Program-made: the position numbers and the translations under genes
Notes under the pieces: generated by a model
Told to the model about the DNA's origin: nothing
What the model saw: the letters and a program-made list of their open reading frames with translations, nothing else
Database searches by the model: none
From: Kiloniellaceae bacterium
GTDB taxonomy: Bacteria > Pseudomonadota > Alphaproteobacteria > Kiloniellales > Kiloniellaceae
Direction: 5' to 3'
Length of the DNA: 25,116 bases
Assembly (NCBI GenBank): GCA_021776195.1
Contig: JAJFGK010000073.1
Coordinates: 1-25,116 of the forward strand
Part shown: piece by piece, positions 1 through 7,132 of the stretch
Numbering within the stretch: the stretch's first letter is position 1
Layout of the letters: each line of letters begins with the position of its first letter

Positions 1-135
1 TGGGAGGGGCCGTCTTGGGAGGGGCCGTCTTGGGAGGGGCCGTCTTGGGAGGGGCCGTCTTGGGAGGGGCCGTCTTGGGAGGGGCCGTCTTGGGAGGGGC
101 CGTCTTGGGAGGGGCCGTCTTGGGGGGGACTGGTC
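1..135. repeat. 15-bp minisatellite, 8 perfect copies plus one degenerate
   Basis: The unit TGGGAGGGGCCGTCT occurs eight times without a mismatch (1-120), followed by one diverged copy (121-135). The array starts at the window edge, so it may continue to the left. Because 15 is a multiple of three, one plus-strand frame stays open and would encode a Gly-Gly-Ala-Val-Leu pentapeptide repeat, but it has only a TTG start and no gene-like continuation, so I do not call a protein. Each unit carries GGGAGGGG, so any two adjacent units satisfy a four-tract G-quadruplex pattern on the plus strand. There are no spacers, so this is not a CRISPR array. Confidence 0.95.
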
Positions 136-160
136 ATGGCGCGCGACCCTGCCGCCTCGC

Positions 161-230
161 CCGGGCCTTGTCCAGTGGAATTGATCCGGCCTTGCCCTGG
201 AAATTGACCGGGCCTTGCCCTGGGAATTGA
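161..230. repeat. Three imperfect copies of a ~23-bp repeat
   Basis: Copies lie at 161-184, 186-207 and 208-230. Each begins CCGG(G)CCTTG and ends with AATTGA, with a few differences between them. The array lies between the 15-bp minisatellite and the imuA promoter. I see no coding potential in it. Confidence 0.8.
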
Positions 231-243
231 AAGCTCGCGAGGC

Positions 244-272
244 TTGACTCTGGCTTTCGAGAAAACTAGAAC
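244..272 (+). promoter_or_regulatory. Putative sigma-70 promoter of imuA operon
   Basis: TTGACT (244-249) and TAGAAC (267-272) are separated by exactly 17 nt, a good -35/-10 pair for the housekeeping sigma factor. The -10 overlaps the first half-site of the LexA box, the expected arrangement for repression by steric block. Transcription would begin near 279, leaving a short leader before the imuA ATG at 314. Confidence 0.6.
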
Positions 273-283
273 AAAAAGAGAAC
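269..283 (+). promoter_or_regulatory. LexA (SOS) box, GAAC-N7-GAAC
   Basis: GAAC at 269-272 and GAAC at 280-283 are separated by seven bases. This is an exact match to the alphaproteobacterial LexA operator (GTTC-N7-GTTC read on the other strand). It overlaps the predicted -10, and the first gene downstream is imuA, a classic SOS gene. A third GAAC at 293-296 has 9-nt spacing and is not part of the box. Confidence 0.85.
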
Positions 284-313
284 AAAAGAAAAGAACGAGA
301 AGCGAGTCGCCCC

Positions 314-1222
314 ATGATGAACCACCAGATCGCCGCGCAGACCCCGACCCGACCGAAACCCCCTATCGAGGCGCTGCGGGCCCAGGTCCGGCGTCTCGAA
401 AGCCGGGCCGCCGCCGGCCGCGGGCCGGTTCTGCCCCTGGGGCTGCCGCCGCTCGACCGGCAGCTGCCGGGAGGTGGATTGCCGCTGTCCTGCCTGCACC
501 TCTTCGAGGGCGCCCGCGGCGAGTGGGACGATGGCGCGGTGACCGGCTTTTGCCTTGCCCTTTTATCGCGCCTGCTGGCGGCGCGACCGGGCCGGGTGCT
601 GTGGATTTCGCCCTGGCGCGATCTCTATGCACCCGGTCTGGCGAGCCAGGGTCTCGATCCCGACCGCTTCTTGCTGCTGCGCACGCGCGACGAGGGCGAG
701 GCGCTCTGGGCCCTGGAAGAAGGACTGCGCTGCCGTGACCTCTTGGCCGTGGTCGGCGAGCTGGAAGGTCTGCCCCGTCATGCCGCGCGCCGTCTGCAGT
801 TGGTCGCCGAGGCGGGCGGGGTGACGGCTCTGCTGATCGCCCGTGGCCTGGTGCCGCGGCGCCGCGAGCGCGAGACGACGAGCGCCACGACGCGCTGGTC
901 GGTGAGCACGGCCGGCGACGACGCCCCGCCTCGGGTCCCGCCGGCGCGTCTCATGCCGCGGCCCTGCTGGGATGTCGAGCTGCTGCGCTGCCGCGGCGCG
1001 GCACCGGGCCGCTGGCGCCTCGCCTGGCACGAGGATGGATCGCTGCGGGCCGCCGATGATGTGAGGTCCAAGGATGAGGAGCCCAAGGATAAGGAGCCCA
1101 AGGATAAGGAGAAAGACCATGCGGCGCATGCTGTCCCTCTGGCTGCCGCGCTTCGCCGTGGAGCAGTGGCGTCGGCGGCAGGCCAGGGAAGCGGGAGCGC
1201 ATCGGGGCCCTGGGCGGCCTGA
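314..1222 (+). CDS. imuA: ImuA, RecA-like SOS mutagenesis protein
   Basis: 302 aa. ImuA is the accessory protein of the ImuA-ImuB-DnaE2 translesion mutasome, which carries out SOS-induced mutagenic bypass of DNA damage. The sequence has a degenerate RecA-type core without a Walker A lysine motif. The features I recognise as typical are LPLGLPPLDRQLPGGGLP near residue 37, ATTRWSVST near 191-199, and the block RPCWDVELLRCRGAAPGRWRLAW near 216-238. The start is the double ATG at 314, about 10 nt after a purine-rich GAGAAG. The C-terminus is odd: a Lys/Asp/Glu pentad repeat (KDEEP-KDKEP-KDKEK) followed by a ~35-aa Ala-rich tail that exists only because the ORF runs 104 nt into imuB. The conserved domain is complete before the tail, so the tail is probably dispensable. 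It is the first gene of an SOS operon with imuB and dnaE2. Confidence 0.88.
   Translation: MMNHQIAAQTPTRPKPPIEALRAQVRRLESRAAAGRGPVLPLGLPPLDRQLPGGGLPLSCLHLFEGARGEWDDGAVTGFCLALLSRLLAARPGRVLWISPWRDLYAPGLASQGLDPDRFLLLRTRDEGEALWALEEGLRCRDLLAVVGELEGLPRHAARRLQLVAEAGGVTALLIARGLVPRRRERETTSATTRWSVSTAGDDAPPRVPPARLMPRPCWDVELLRCRGAAPGRWRLAWHEDGSLRAADDVRSKDEEPKDKEPKDKEKDHAAHAVPLAAALRRGAVASAAGQGSGSASGPWAA
1070..1114 (+). repeat. 15-bp tandem repeat x3 at the imuA/imuB junction, carrying SD-like motifs
   Basis: Copies at 1070-1084, 1085-1099 and 1100-1114 follow the unit AAGGATAAGGAGCCC. In the imuA frame they encode KDEEP, KDKEP and KDKEK. Each copy contains an (A/G)AGGAG motif; the one in the last copy (AAGGAG, 1106-1111) lies 7 nt before the imuB ATG and is its ribosome binding site. 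The copies stay in frame, so copy-number change would alter the imuA tail and the local SD density but not the reading frame. Confidence 0.9.
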
Positions 1223-3080
1223 CCGCCTGCAAGACCGCCCCCTGGGTCGCCCGCAAGACCGCCCGCTGGATCGCCCTTTGGCGCTGATCGCGCGCCAGGC
1301 CGGGCGCGAACTGGTCGTGGCGGCCGATCCGCCGGCCGAGGCGCTGGGCATTTTCCCCGGCCTGCCGCTGGCCGATGCCCGGGCCCTCTGTCCCGGGCTG
1401 CGGGTGGTTCCGCACGACCCCGCCGGCGATGCGGCGGCCCTGCGCGCTCTGGCCGCCTGGGCGACCCGCTACAGCCCCTGGGCCGCGCCCTGCGCCACCG
1501 CCGAAGGGCGCGGCGAGGGGCCGGGCGGTGCCGGCGGCCTGCTGCTCGAGGTGACCGGCTGCGCCCATCTTTTTGCCGAGCGGCCACCCTCTTCATCCCT
1601 GGCGGCCTCATCTCTGGCCGCCCGGTCCCGGGAGAACCAGAGCGAAGCGATCCCCGGCGAGACGGCGCTGGTCGAAGACCTGCTGCGCCGTCTGGCGGCG
1701 GCGGGCTTCACCGCCCGCGTCGGCCTGGCCGACACCATCGGCACGGCCTGGGCCCTGTCTCACTTTCCCCCGGACCATTTTCCCCGGGCGAAGGGACCGG
1801 GCGGTGAGGGGCCCTGGGCCAGCGCCGCCCCGGGCCAACTGCGCGCGGCCCTGGCCGAACTGCCGCCGGCCGCGTTGCGCCTGCCGTCTTCAGCCTGCGA
1901 CCTGCTGGCGCGCTTTGGCATCCATCGCATCGAACAGCTGGCGCAGCTGCCAGCGGTGACCCTCGCGGCGCGCTTTGGCGATCCGGTCAACCGGCGCCTG
2001 CGCCAGGCCTTGGGCGAGGCCGGCGAATGCCTCGATGCGCTGCTGCCGGTGCCGCCGATCCGGGTGCGCCGTCTGCAGGGCGAGCCGATCATGACGGCCG
2101 AGGCCATCATGGCCGACCTGGAGGGACTGATCGCCGCGCTCTGCCTTCGTCTGGAGGCCGAGGGGCAGGGCGCCCGCCGGCTCGAGCTGCTGTGCTACCG
2201 GGTCGACGCCAGTCTGCTGTGCATTTCCCGCGGGACCAGCCGGCCGAGCCGCGACCCGCGCCACCTGATCCGGCTCTTCGCCGAGGCGGCGCAGGAGATC
2301 GACCCGGGCTTCGGCATCGAAAGCCTCGTCCTGCAGGTCCCGCGGAGCGAGCCCCTGGCCGCCGGACAGCTCCCCCTCGAACTGCCGCGGCGCCCGGCCG
2401 CAGCCTGTGATGAAAGTCTGCCCGACAACGCAAGTCTGCCCGATAGGGCCGCCGATCTCGACCTGGCCGCGCTGGCCGACCGGCTCGAGGCCCGCCTCGG
2501 GCCCGGCCGCCTGCTGCGGCCCCGTCCCCAGGAAAGTCATACCCCGGAACGCGCGGTGGCCTTCGCGGCCCCCCTCGACCCTGCGCTGGTCGGCGGTCTC
2601 CGGGGGGGCCTGCCGGAGGCATCCCCCAGCCTCCGGCGGCCCACCACTCAGCGGTCCCCTTCCCGGGGGGCCTCTTCCCGGGGCCTCGCTTCCCCACAGG
2701 CCGCGCTCTGGCGGCCGGCGCTGCCGCGTCCCCTGCGCCTGCTGCCCCGCCCCGAGCCGGTCGAGGCCACCGCGCTGCTACCCGACCACCCGCCGGTGCG
2801 CTTCCGCTGGCGCCGTCTGCTGCACCGGGTCCAGGCCGCCGAGGGCCCCGAGCGCCTGACCCCGGAATGGTGGCTGCCCGATGCGGATGGCGGGCCCGTC
2901 GGGGGTCCTGGCGATGGGCCTGGCGAGGGGCCCGATGGGGAGTCCGATACCGGCCTCGACCGGGACCTCTGGGGCGATCGGGCCGTGCGCGACTACTTCC
3001 GGGTCGCCGTCGCCGGCGGCGGCCGCTACTGGCTCTACCACGCTGGCGGGCGCTGGTTCCTGCATGGGATCTTCGGGTGA
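1119..3080 (+). CDS. imuB: ImuB, catalytically inactive Y-family polymerase homologue
   Basis: 653 aa. ImuB is a Y-family polymerase relative that acts as the hub joining ImuA, DnaE2 and the beta clamp. The start at 1119 is chosen because the protein opens MRRMLSLWLPRFAVEQWRRR, the usual ImuB N-terminus, and AAGGAG sits 7 nt upstream; an in-frame start at 1074 lies within the imuA repeats. The acidic catalytic motif of Y-family enzymes is replaced by SLWLPRFAVEQW, and the later acidic motif by LEVTGCAHLF, as known for this family. QLPLEL at residues 417-422 fits the beta-clamp-binding motif. The protein ends RWFLHGIFG, which I recognise as typical. Low-complexity insertions are present: a DRPLGRPQ/DRPLDRPL duplication near residue 40, SSSLAA/SSLAA near 160, and a Gly/Pro/Asp-rich stretch near 590-610. 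It overlaps imuA by 104 nt, and its TGA shares its A with the dnaE2 ATG. Confidence 0.92.
   Translation: MRRMLSLWLPRFAVEQWRRRQAREAGAHRGPGRPDRLQDRPLGRPQDRPLDRPLALIARQAGRELVVAADPPAEALGIFPGLPLADARALCPGLRVVPHDPAGDAAALRALAAWATRYSPWAAPCATAEGRGEGPGGAGGLLLEVTGCAHLFAERPPSSSLAASSLAARSRENQSEAIPGETALVEDLLRRLAAAGFTARVGLADTIGTAWALSHFPPDHFPRAKGPGGEGPWASAAPGQLRAALAELPPAALRLPSSACDLLARFGIHRIEQLAQLPAVTLAARFGDPVNRRLRQALGEAGECLDALLPVPPIRVRRLQGEPIMTAEAIMADLEGLIAALCLRLEAEGQGARRLELLCYRVDASLLCISRGTSRPSRDPRHLIRLFAEAAQEIDPGFGIESLVLQVPRSEPLAAGQLPLELPRRPAAACDESLPDNASLPDRAADLDLAALADRLEARLGPGRLLRPRPQESHTPERAVAFAAPLDPALVGGLRGGLPEASPSLRRPTTQRSPSRGASSRGLASPQAALWRPALPRPLRLLPRPEPVEATALLPDHPPVRFRWRRLLHRVQAAEGPERLTPEWWLPDADGGPVGGPGDGPGEGPDGESDTGLDRDLWGDRAVRDYFRVAVAGGGRYWLYHAGGRWFLHGIFG
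1229..1276 (+). repeat. 24-bp tandem duplication within imuB
   Basis: Two near-identical copies (1229-1252 and 1253-1276) begin GCAAGACCGCCC and encode the Asp-Arg-Pro-Leu-rich insertion near residue 40 of ImuB. The reading frame is preserved. Confidence 0.8.
1593..1622 (+). repeat. 15-bp tandem duplication within imuB
   Basis: TCATCCCTGGCGGCC (1593-1607) is followed by TCATCTCTGGCCGCC (1608-1622), two mismatches, giving the repeated Ser-Ser-Leu-Ala-Ala stretch in ImuB. Confidence 0.7.
2659..2688 (+). repeat. 15-bp tandem duplication within imuB C-terminal linker
   Basis: CTTCCCGGGGGGCCT (2659-2673) is followed by the related CTTCCCGGGGCCTCG (2674-2688). It lies in a variable, probably disordered Ser/Arg/Gly stretch between the clamp-binding motif and the conserved C-terminus. 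Confidence 0.55.
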
Positions 3081-6000
3081 TGGATGCCGGTAAGCGCCAC
3101 CCTGTTACCCCCTCCCCCTTGATGGGGGAGGGCCGGGGTGGGGGTGAGTGCCGCAGGCACCGCGCAGGCGACGGCGAAACCGAGAGGACCCCGACGACGG
3201 AGCCACCTCGCTTCGCTCGCCCCCCTCCCCGAACCCCTCCCCGCGTTGGGGGAGGGGGCATAAGAACGGTTTCGCCGCCTTTTCCTGGCGCGGATTCAAA
3301 GGCTGGAACAAGCCTCGGTGCCACCCCGCTGCCCCCCACTCCGCCACCCCCCGCCACCCCGCCGCCTGCCTACGCCGAGCTCGACGTCACCACCAACTAT
3401 TCCTTCCTGCGCGGCGCCTCGCACCCCGAGGAACTGGTGACGGCGGCCAAGGTTCTGGGGCTGGCGGCCCTGGGGGTGGCCGACCGCAATTCCCTGGCCG
3501 GGGTGGTGCGGGCCCATGTCGCGGCGCGCGACCAGGGGCTGAAGCTTCTGGTCGGCGCCCGTCTGGTGCCGCGCGGTGCGACCTCGGACGACGGTGTAAC
3601 TCCGGAAGACGGCCGGCTCCCGATGGAAGGCCCCACGGTGCTCTGCTACCCGCAGGACCGGGCCGCCTATGGCCGGCTCTGCCGGCTCCTGACCCTGGGC
3701 AAGCGCCGCGCCGGCAAGGGCGAGTGCGACTTCACCTTCGCCGAGCTTCTGGAACACAGCGCGGGCCAGCAGTTGATCGTCCTGCCCGAAACCGCCCCCG
3801 GCGCCTGGGCCGAAGCGGGGCCCGGGATGGATTTGCTGCGGGACGCCTTGGAAGCTCTGGGCGCGGCCTGTCCGGGCCGGGTCTCGCTGGCCATCGGCTG
3901 GCGCGGCGACGGCCAGGACCAGCGCCGCAACGAGGCCCTGGCGGCGCTTGCCGGGCGTCTTGCCCTGCCGCTGGTCGCCGCCGGCGGCGTCGCCCTGCAT
4001 CACCCCGGGCGCAAGGCGCTGCTCGACCTGGTCACCTGCATCCGCGCACACACCACCATCGACGCGGCCGGCTTCCTGCTGGAGGCCAACGCCGAGCGCC
4101 ACCTGAAGGACCCGGCCGCGGTGGCCCGGCGGCTCGCCGACTGGCCCGAGGCCCTGGAGCGCTCCCTGGAGATCGCCGAGGCCTGCCGCTTTTCCCTGGA
4201 GGAGCTGCGCTACGAGTACCCCGAGGAGCTGGTCGCCGAGGGCGAGACCCCGCAGCAGAGCCTGGAACGCCTGACCTGGGCCGGCGCCCGGTCGCGCTAC
4301 GGCGGCACCGTCCCGGACCGGGTCAAGGCGGCGCTGAAGCACGAGTTGGCCCTGATCGGCCAGCTCGCCTATGCGCCCTACTTCCTGACCGTCGAGGACA
4401 TCGTGCGCTTTGCCCGCCGCAACGGGATCCTCTGCCAGGGCCGCGGCTCGGCGGCCAACTCGGCGGTCTGCTACTGTCTGGGGGTCACTGCCGTCGACCC
4501 GTCGCGCCTCGATCTGCTGTTCGAGCGCTTCGTCAGCGCCGAGCGCGACGAGCCGCCCGACATCGACGTCGACTTCGAGCACGAGCGTCGCGAGGAGGTG
4601 ATCCAGTACATCTATGCCAAGTACGGCCGCGACCGGGCCGGGCTCGCCGCCACGGTGATCTGCTATCGCTCGCGCGCCGCGATCCGCGACGCCGGCAAGG
4701 CCATGGGGCTCTCGGCCGACACCATTGCCGCCCTGGCCGGTTCGATCTGGGGCTGGAGCAACGATGGCATCGACGAGAAGGTCTTCCGCGAACTGGGCCT
4801 CGACCCCGGCGAGCGGCGCCTGGCCCAGACCCTGGAGCTGACCCGCACGCTGATCGGTTTCCCCCGCCACCTGTCGCAGCATGTCGGCGGCTTCGTCATG
4901 ACCCGGGGCCTGCTCTCGGAACTGGTGCCGATCGAGAACGCCGCCATGGCCGACCGCACGGTGATCGAATGGGACAAGGACGACCTCGACGCGCTCGGCA
5001 TGCTCAAGGTCGACGTCCTGGCGCTCGGCATGCTGACCTGCCTCAGGAAGGGCTTCGACCTGCTCGCCAGCCACTACGGCCGCAGCTACACCCTGGCCAG
5101 CGTGCCGGCCGAGGACGAGGCGGTCTACGACATGCTCTGCCGGGCCGATTCCATCGGCGTCTTCCAGGTCGAAAGCCGCGCCCAGATGACCATGCTGCCG
5201 CGCCTCAAGCCGCGCGACTTCTACGACCTGGTGATCGAGGTGGCGATCGTGCGGCCGGGGCCGATCCAGGGCGACATGGTCCATCCCTACCTGCGCCGGC
5301 GCAACGGCGAGGAGCGCGTCGTCTTCCCATCGGCCGAGCTCGAACGGGTGCTGGGCAAGACCCTCGGCGTGCCGCTGTTCCAGGAACAGGCCATGCAGAT
5401 CGCCATCGTCGCCGCCGGCTTCAGCCCCGCGGAGGCCGACCAGCTGCGCCGCGCCATGGCGACCTTCAAGCGCGGCGGCCAGATCGAAAAGTTCGGCGAA
5501 AAGCTGGTCGGCGGCATGGTCGCGCGCGGCTACGAAGAAGACTTCGCCGCGCGCTGCTTCAAGCAGATCGAGGGCTTTGGCACCTATGGCTTTCCGGAGA
5601 GCCACGCGGCGAGCTTTGCCCTGCTGGTCTACGTCTCGGCCTGGATGAAGTGCCACTATCCGGCGGTCTTCGCCGCGGCGCTTTTGAACAGCCAGCCCAT
5701 GGGCTTCTACGCGCCGGCCCAGATCGTGCGCGACGCCCGCGAACACGGCGTCGAGCTGCGCCCGGCCGACCTCAACCACAGCCACTGGAATTCGACCCTG
5801 GAGCCTGGCGGCCCCGAGGGTAGCTTTGCCCTGCGCCTGGGCCTGCGCCAGATCAAGTCGATGCGCGAGGAAGACGCGGCCAAGCTCACCGCCGCGCGCG
5901 GCAACGGCTATCCCGACATCTTGAGCCTCTGGCGCCGCGCCGGGGTCAAGCGGGCGTGCCTCGAGGCCCTGGCCCGCGCCGATGCCTGCCGCTCCCTGGG

Positions 6001-6670
6001 GCTCGACCGGCGCCAGGCGCTCTGGGCCATCAAGGGCCTGCCCGACGACAGCCCCCTGCCGCTCTTCGCCGCCATGGAAGAAGAGGACCGCGGCCCCGAG
6101 CCCGAGGTCGCGCTGCCGGCCATGCCGCTGGGCGCCCATGTGGTCGAGGACTACATGAGCCTGCGCCTTTCTCTGAAGGCCCATCCCCTGTCGTTCCTGC
6201 GCGCGGGTCTGGCGGCTCAGGGTGTCACGCCCCACGCGGCGCTCTTCGAGATGACCGACGGCCGGGCGCTCACCGTGGCCGGCCTGGTGCTGGTGCGCCA
6301 GCGCCCGGGCAGCGCCAAGGGCGTGATCTTCTGTACCCTGGAGGACGAGACCGGGGTCGCCAACGTGGTGGTCTGGCCCGACTGCTTCGAGCGCTACCGC
6401 GCCACGATCCTGAAAGCCCGTCTCCTGATGGTCGAGGGCAAGCTGCAGCGCGAGGGCATCGTGATCCACGTCGTCGCCGCGCGTCTCACCGACATGACCC
6501 ACCGCCTGGCCGAGTTGACCGAGCCCCGCCACCCGGCCCCAGACCCGACCCTCCAGCCGCCCCTGGCCCGGGCCGACGAGGTCAAGCGCCCGACCTCCGA
6601 TGCGCGCCAGGCCATCATCCGTCATCCGCGCAACGTGAACCCGCTGCCGCCCTCGCGGGACTTTCATTAG
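3080..6670 (+). CDS. dnaE2: DnaE2, error-prone DNA polymerase III alpha subunit
   Basis: 1196 aa from the ATG at 3080. DnaE2 is the catalytic polymerase of the SOS mutasome. Conserved sequence begins at YAELDVTTNYSFLRGASHPEE (codon at 3371), the usual DnaE2 N-terminus and start of the PHP domain. The polymerase active-site motif PDIDVDFEHERREEV lies near residue 492. RPGPIQGDMVHPYLRRR, the finger and helix-hairpin-helix regions and an OB-fold (TVAGLVLVRQRPGSAKGVIF) follow, and the protein ends PRNVNPLPPSRDFH as in other DnaE2 proteins. The only in-frame ATGs before the conserved region are 3080 and 3122. The first overlaps the imuB stop (TGATG), suggesting translational coupling, but then a ~97-aa Pro/Arg/Gly-rich extension is read through a dispersed palindromic repeat. 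The body is certain; the true start is not. It is the last gene of the imuA operon. Confidence 0.93.
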   Translation: MDAGKRHPVTPSPLMGEGRGGGECRRHRAGDGETERTPTTEPPRFARPPPRTPPRVGGGGIRTVSPPFPGADSKAGTSLGATPLPPTPPPPATPPPAYAELDVTTNYSFLRGASHPEELVTAAKVLGLAALGVADRNSLAGVVRAHVAARDQGLKLLVGARLVPRGATSDDGVTPEDGRLPMEGPTVLCYPQDRAAYGRLCRLLTLGKRRAGKGECDFTFAELLEHSAGQQLIVLPETAPGAWAEAGPGMDLLRDALEALGAACPGRVSLAIGWRGDGQDQRRNEALAALAGRLALPLVAAGGVALHHPGRKALLDLVTCIRAHTTIDAAGFLLEANAERHLKDPAAVARRLADWPEALERSLEIAEACRFSLEELRYEYPEELVAEGETPQQSLERLTWAGARSRYGGTVPDRVKAALKHELALIGQLAYAPYFLTVEDIVRFARRNGILCQGRGSAANSAVCYCLGVTAVDPSRLDLLFERFVSAERDEPPDIDVDFEHERREEVIQYIYAKYGRDRAGLAATVICYRSRAAIRDAGKAMGLSADTIAALAGSIWGWSNDGIDEKVFRELGLDPGERRLAQTLELTRTLIGFPRHLSQHVGGFVMTRGLLSELVPIENAAMADRTVIEWDKDDLDALGMLKVDVLALGMLTCLRKGFDLLASHYGRSYTLASVPAEDEAVYDMLCRADSIGVFQVESRAQMTMLPRLKPRDFYDLVIEVAIVRPGPIQGDMVHPYLRRRNGEERVVFPSAELERVLGKTLGVPLFQEQAMQIAIVAAGFSPAEADQLRRAMATFKRGGQIEKFGEKLVGGMVARGYEEDFAARCFKQIEGFGTYGFPESHAASFALLVYVSAWMKCHYPAVFAAALLNSQPMGFYAPAQIVRDAREHGVELRPADLNHSHWNSTLEPGGPEGSFALRLGLRQIKSMREEDAAKLTAARGNGYPDILSLWRRAGVKRACLEALARADACRSLGLDRRQALWAIKGLPDDSPLPLFAAMEEEDRGPEPEVALPAMPLGAHVVEDYMSLRLSLKAHPLSFLRAGLAAQGVTPHAALFEMTDGRALTVAGLVLVRQRPGSAKGVIFCTLEDETGVANVVVWPDCFERYRATILKARLLMVEGKLQREGIVIHVVAARLTDMTHRLAELTEPRHPAPDPTLQPPLARADEVKRPTSDARQAIIRHPRNVNPLPPSRDFH
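3109..3258. repeat. Dispersed G/C-rich imperfect palindrome (MITE/REP-like)
   Basis: Two G/C-tract blocks (about 3109-3148 and 3217-3258) are approximate reverse complements around a ~70-bp centre. Each block is itself a hairpin: CTCCCCC/GGGGGAG near 3112-3130, and CCCCTCCCC (3234-3242) with GGGGAGGGG (3249-3257). A 23-nt stretch at 3124-3146 recurs exactly, on the other strand, at 12096-12118, so the element is dispersed. The left block on the plus strand has G-tracts of 5, 3, 4 and 5 separated by 1-2 nt, a strong G-quadruplex pattern. The element stays open in the dnaE2 frame. Confidence 0.75.
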
Positions 6671-6683
6671 GGAAAAGCAACGC

Positions 6684-6712
6684 TTGAATTTTCTATCTAT
6701 AGAAACTATTAT
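6684..6712 (+). promoter_or_regulatory. Promoter and operator-like palindrome of the Xre-RES pair
   Basis: TTGAAT (6684-6689) and TATTAT (6707-6712) are spaced by 17 nt in an AT-rich patch that stands out from the GC-rich surroundings. The spacer holds the interrupted palindrome TTTCTA-TCTA-TAGAAA (6690-6705). Its position between -35 and -10, next to an antitoxin with a DNA-binding domain, suggests that the antitoxin autorepresses here. The binding itself is inference. Confidence 0.65.
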
Positions 6713-6736
6713 ATAAAAATATTTCAAGAGAATGAA

Positions 6737-7132
6737 ATGATGCCAAAGAAGATCGCCACGACCGCTCCCAACCGGGAGGCTCCCGACCCGAGCGTCACCG
6801 TCACCAAGGCGGCCTTGAACGCGGCGCGGCGATTGAAGCTGTCCAATGCGGCGCTGGCGCGGGTCCTCGGCATTTCGCCGCCCAGCGCCTCGCGCATGAA
6901 GAGCGGGGCCTTCCTGCTGCGCGACGGCGACAAGCCCTTCGAGCTCGCGGTCCTGTTTTTGCGTCTCTTCCGCTCGCTCGACGCCATCGTCGGCGGCGAC
7001 GAGGAGGTCGCGCGGGCCTGGCTGCGCAACGACAACGCGGCGCTCGGCGCGGCGCCGCTCGGATTGATCCAGACAATTGCCGGACTGACCGATGTCATCG
7101 CCTACCTGGACGCCCGCCGCGCTCGCATCTGA
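6737..7132 (+). CDS. Xre/MbcA/ParS-type antitoxin
   Basis: 131 aa from the ATG-ATG at 6737. Residues ~20-60 (VTKAALNAARRLKLSNAALARVLG and following) form a helix-turn-helix, and the C-terminal ~60 residues (AWLRNDNAALGAAPLGLIQTIAGL and following) match the MbcA/ParS/Xre toxin-binding domain (formerly DUF2384). These proteins neutralise RES-domain toxins by capping the active site and usually repress their own promoter. The toxin gene begins inside its last codons, overlapping by 41 nt, which indicates coupled expression with the antitoxin translated first. A palindrome-bearing promoter lies just upstream. The family assignment is strong because of the partner gene. Confidence 0.85.
   Translation: MMPKKIATTAPNREAPDPSVTVTKAALNAARRLKLSNAALARVLGISPPSASRMKSGAFLLRDGDKPFELAVLFLRLFRSLDAIVGGDEEVARAWLRNDNAALGAAPLGLIQTIAGLTDVIAYLDARRARI

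Noticed and set aside
1..230. Possible repeat protein (Gly-Gly-Ala-Val-Leu)n or CRISPR array
   Set aside because: There are no spacers, so it is not CRISPR. The open frame exists because the period is 15 bp, has only a TTG start, and lacks any gene-like region beyond the repeats.
293..296. Third GAAC near the imuA promoter as a second LexA half-site
   Set aside because: It is separated from the preceding GAAC by 9 nt rather than 7.
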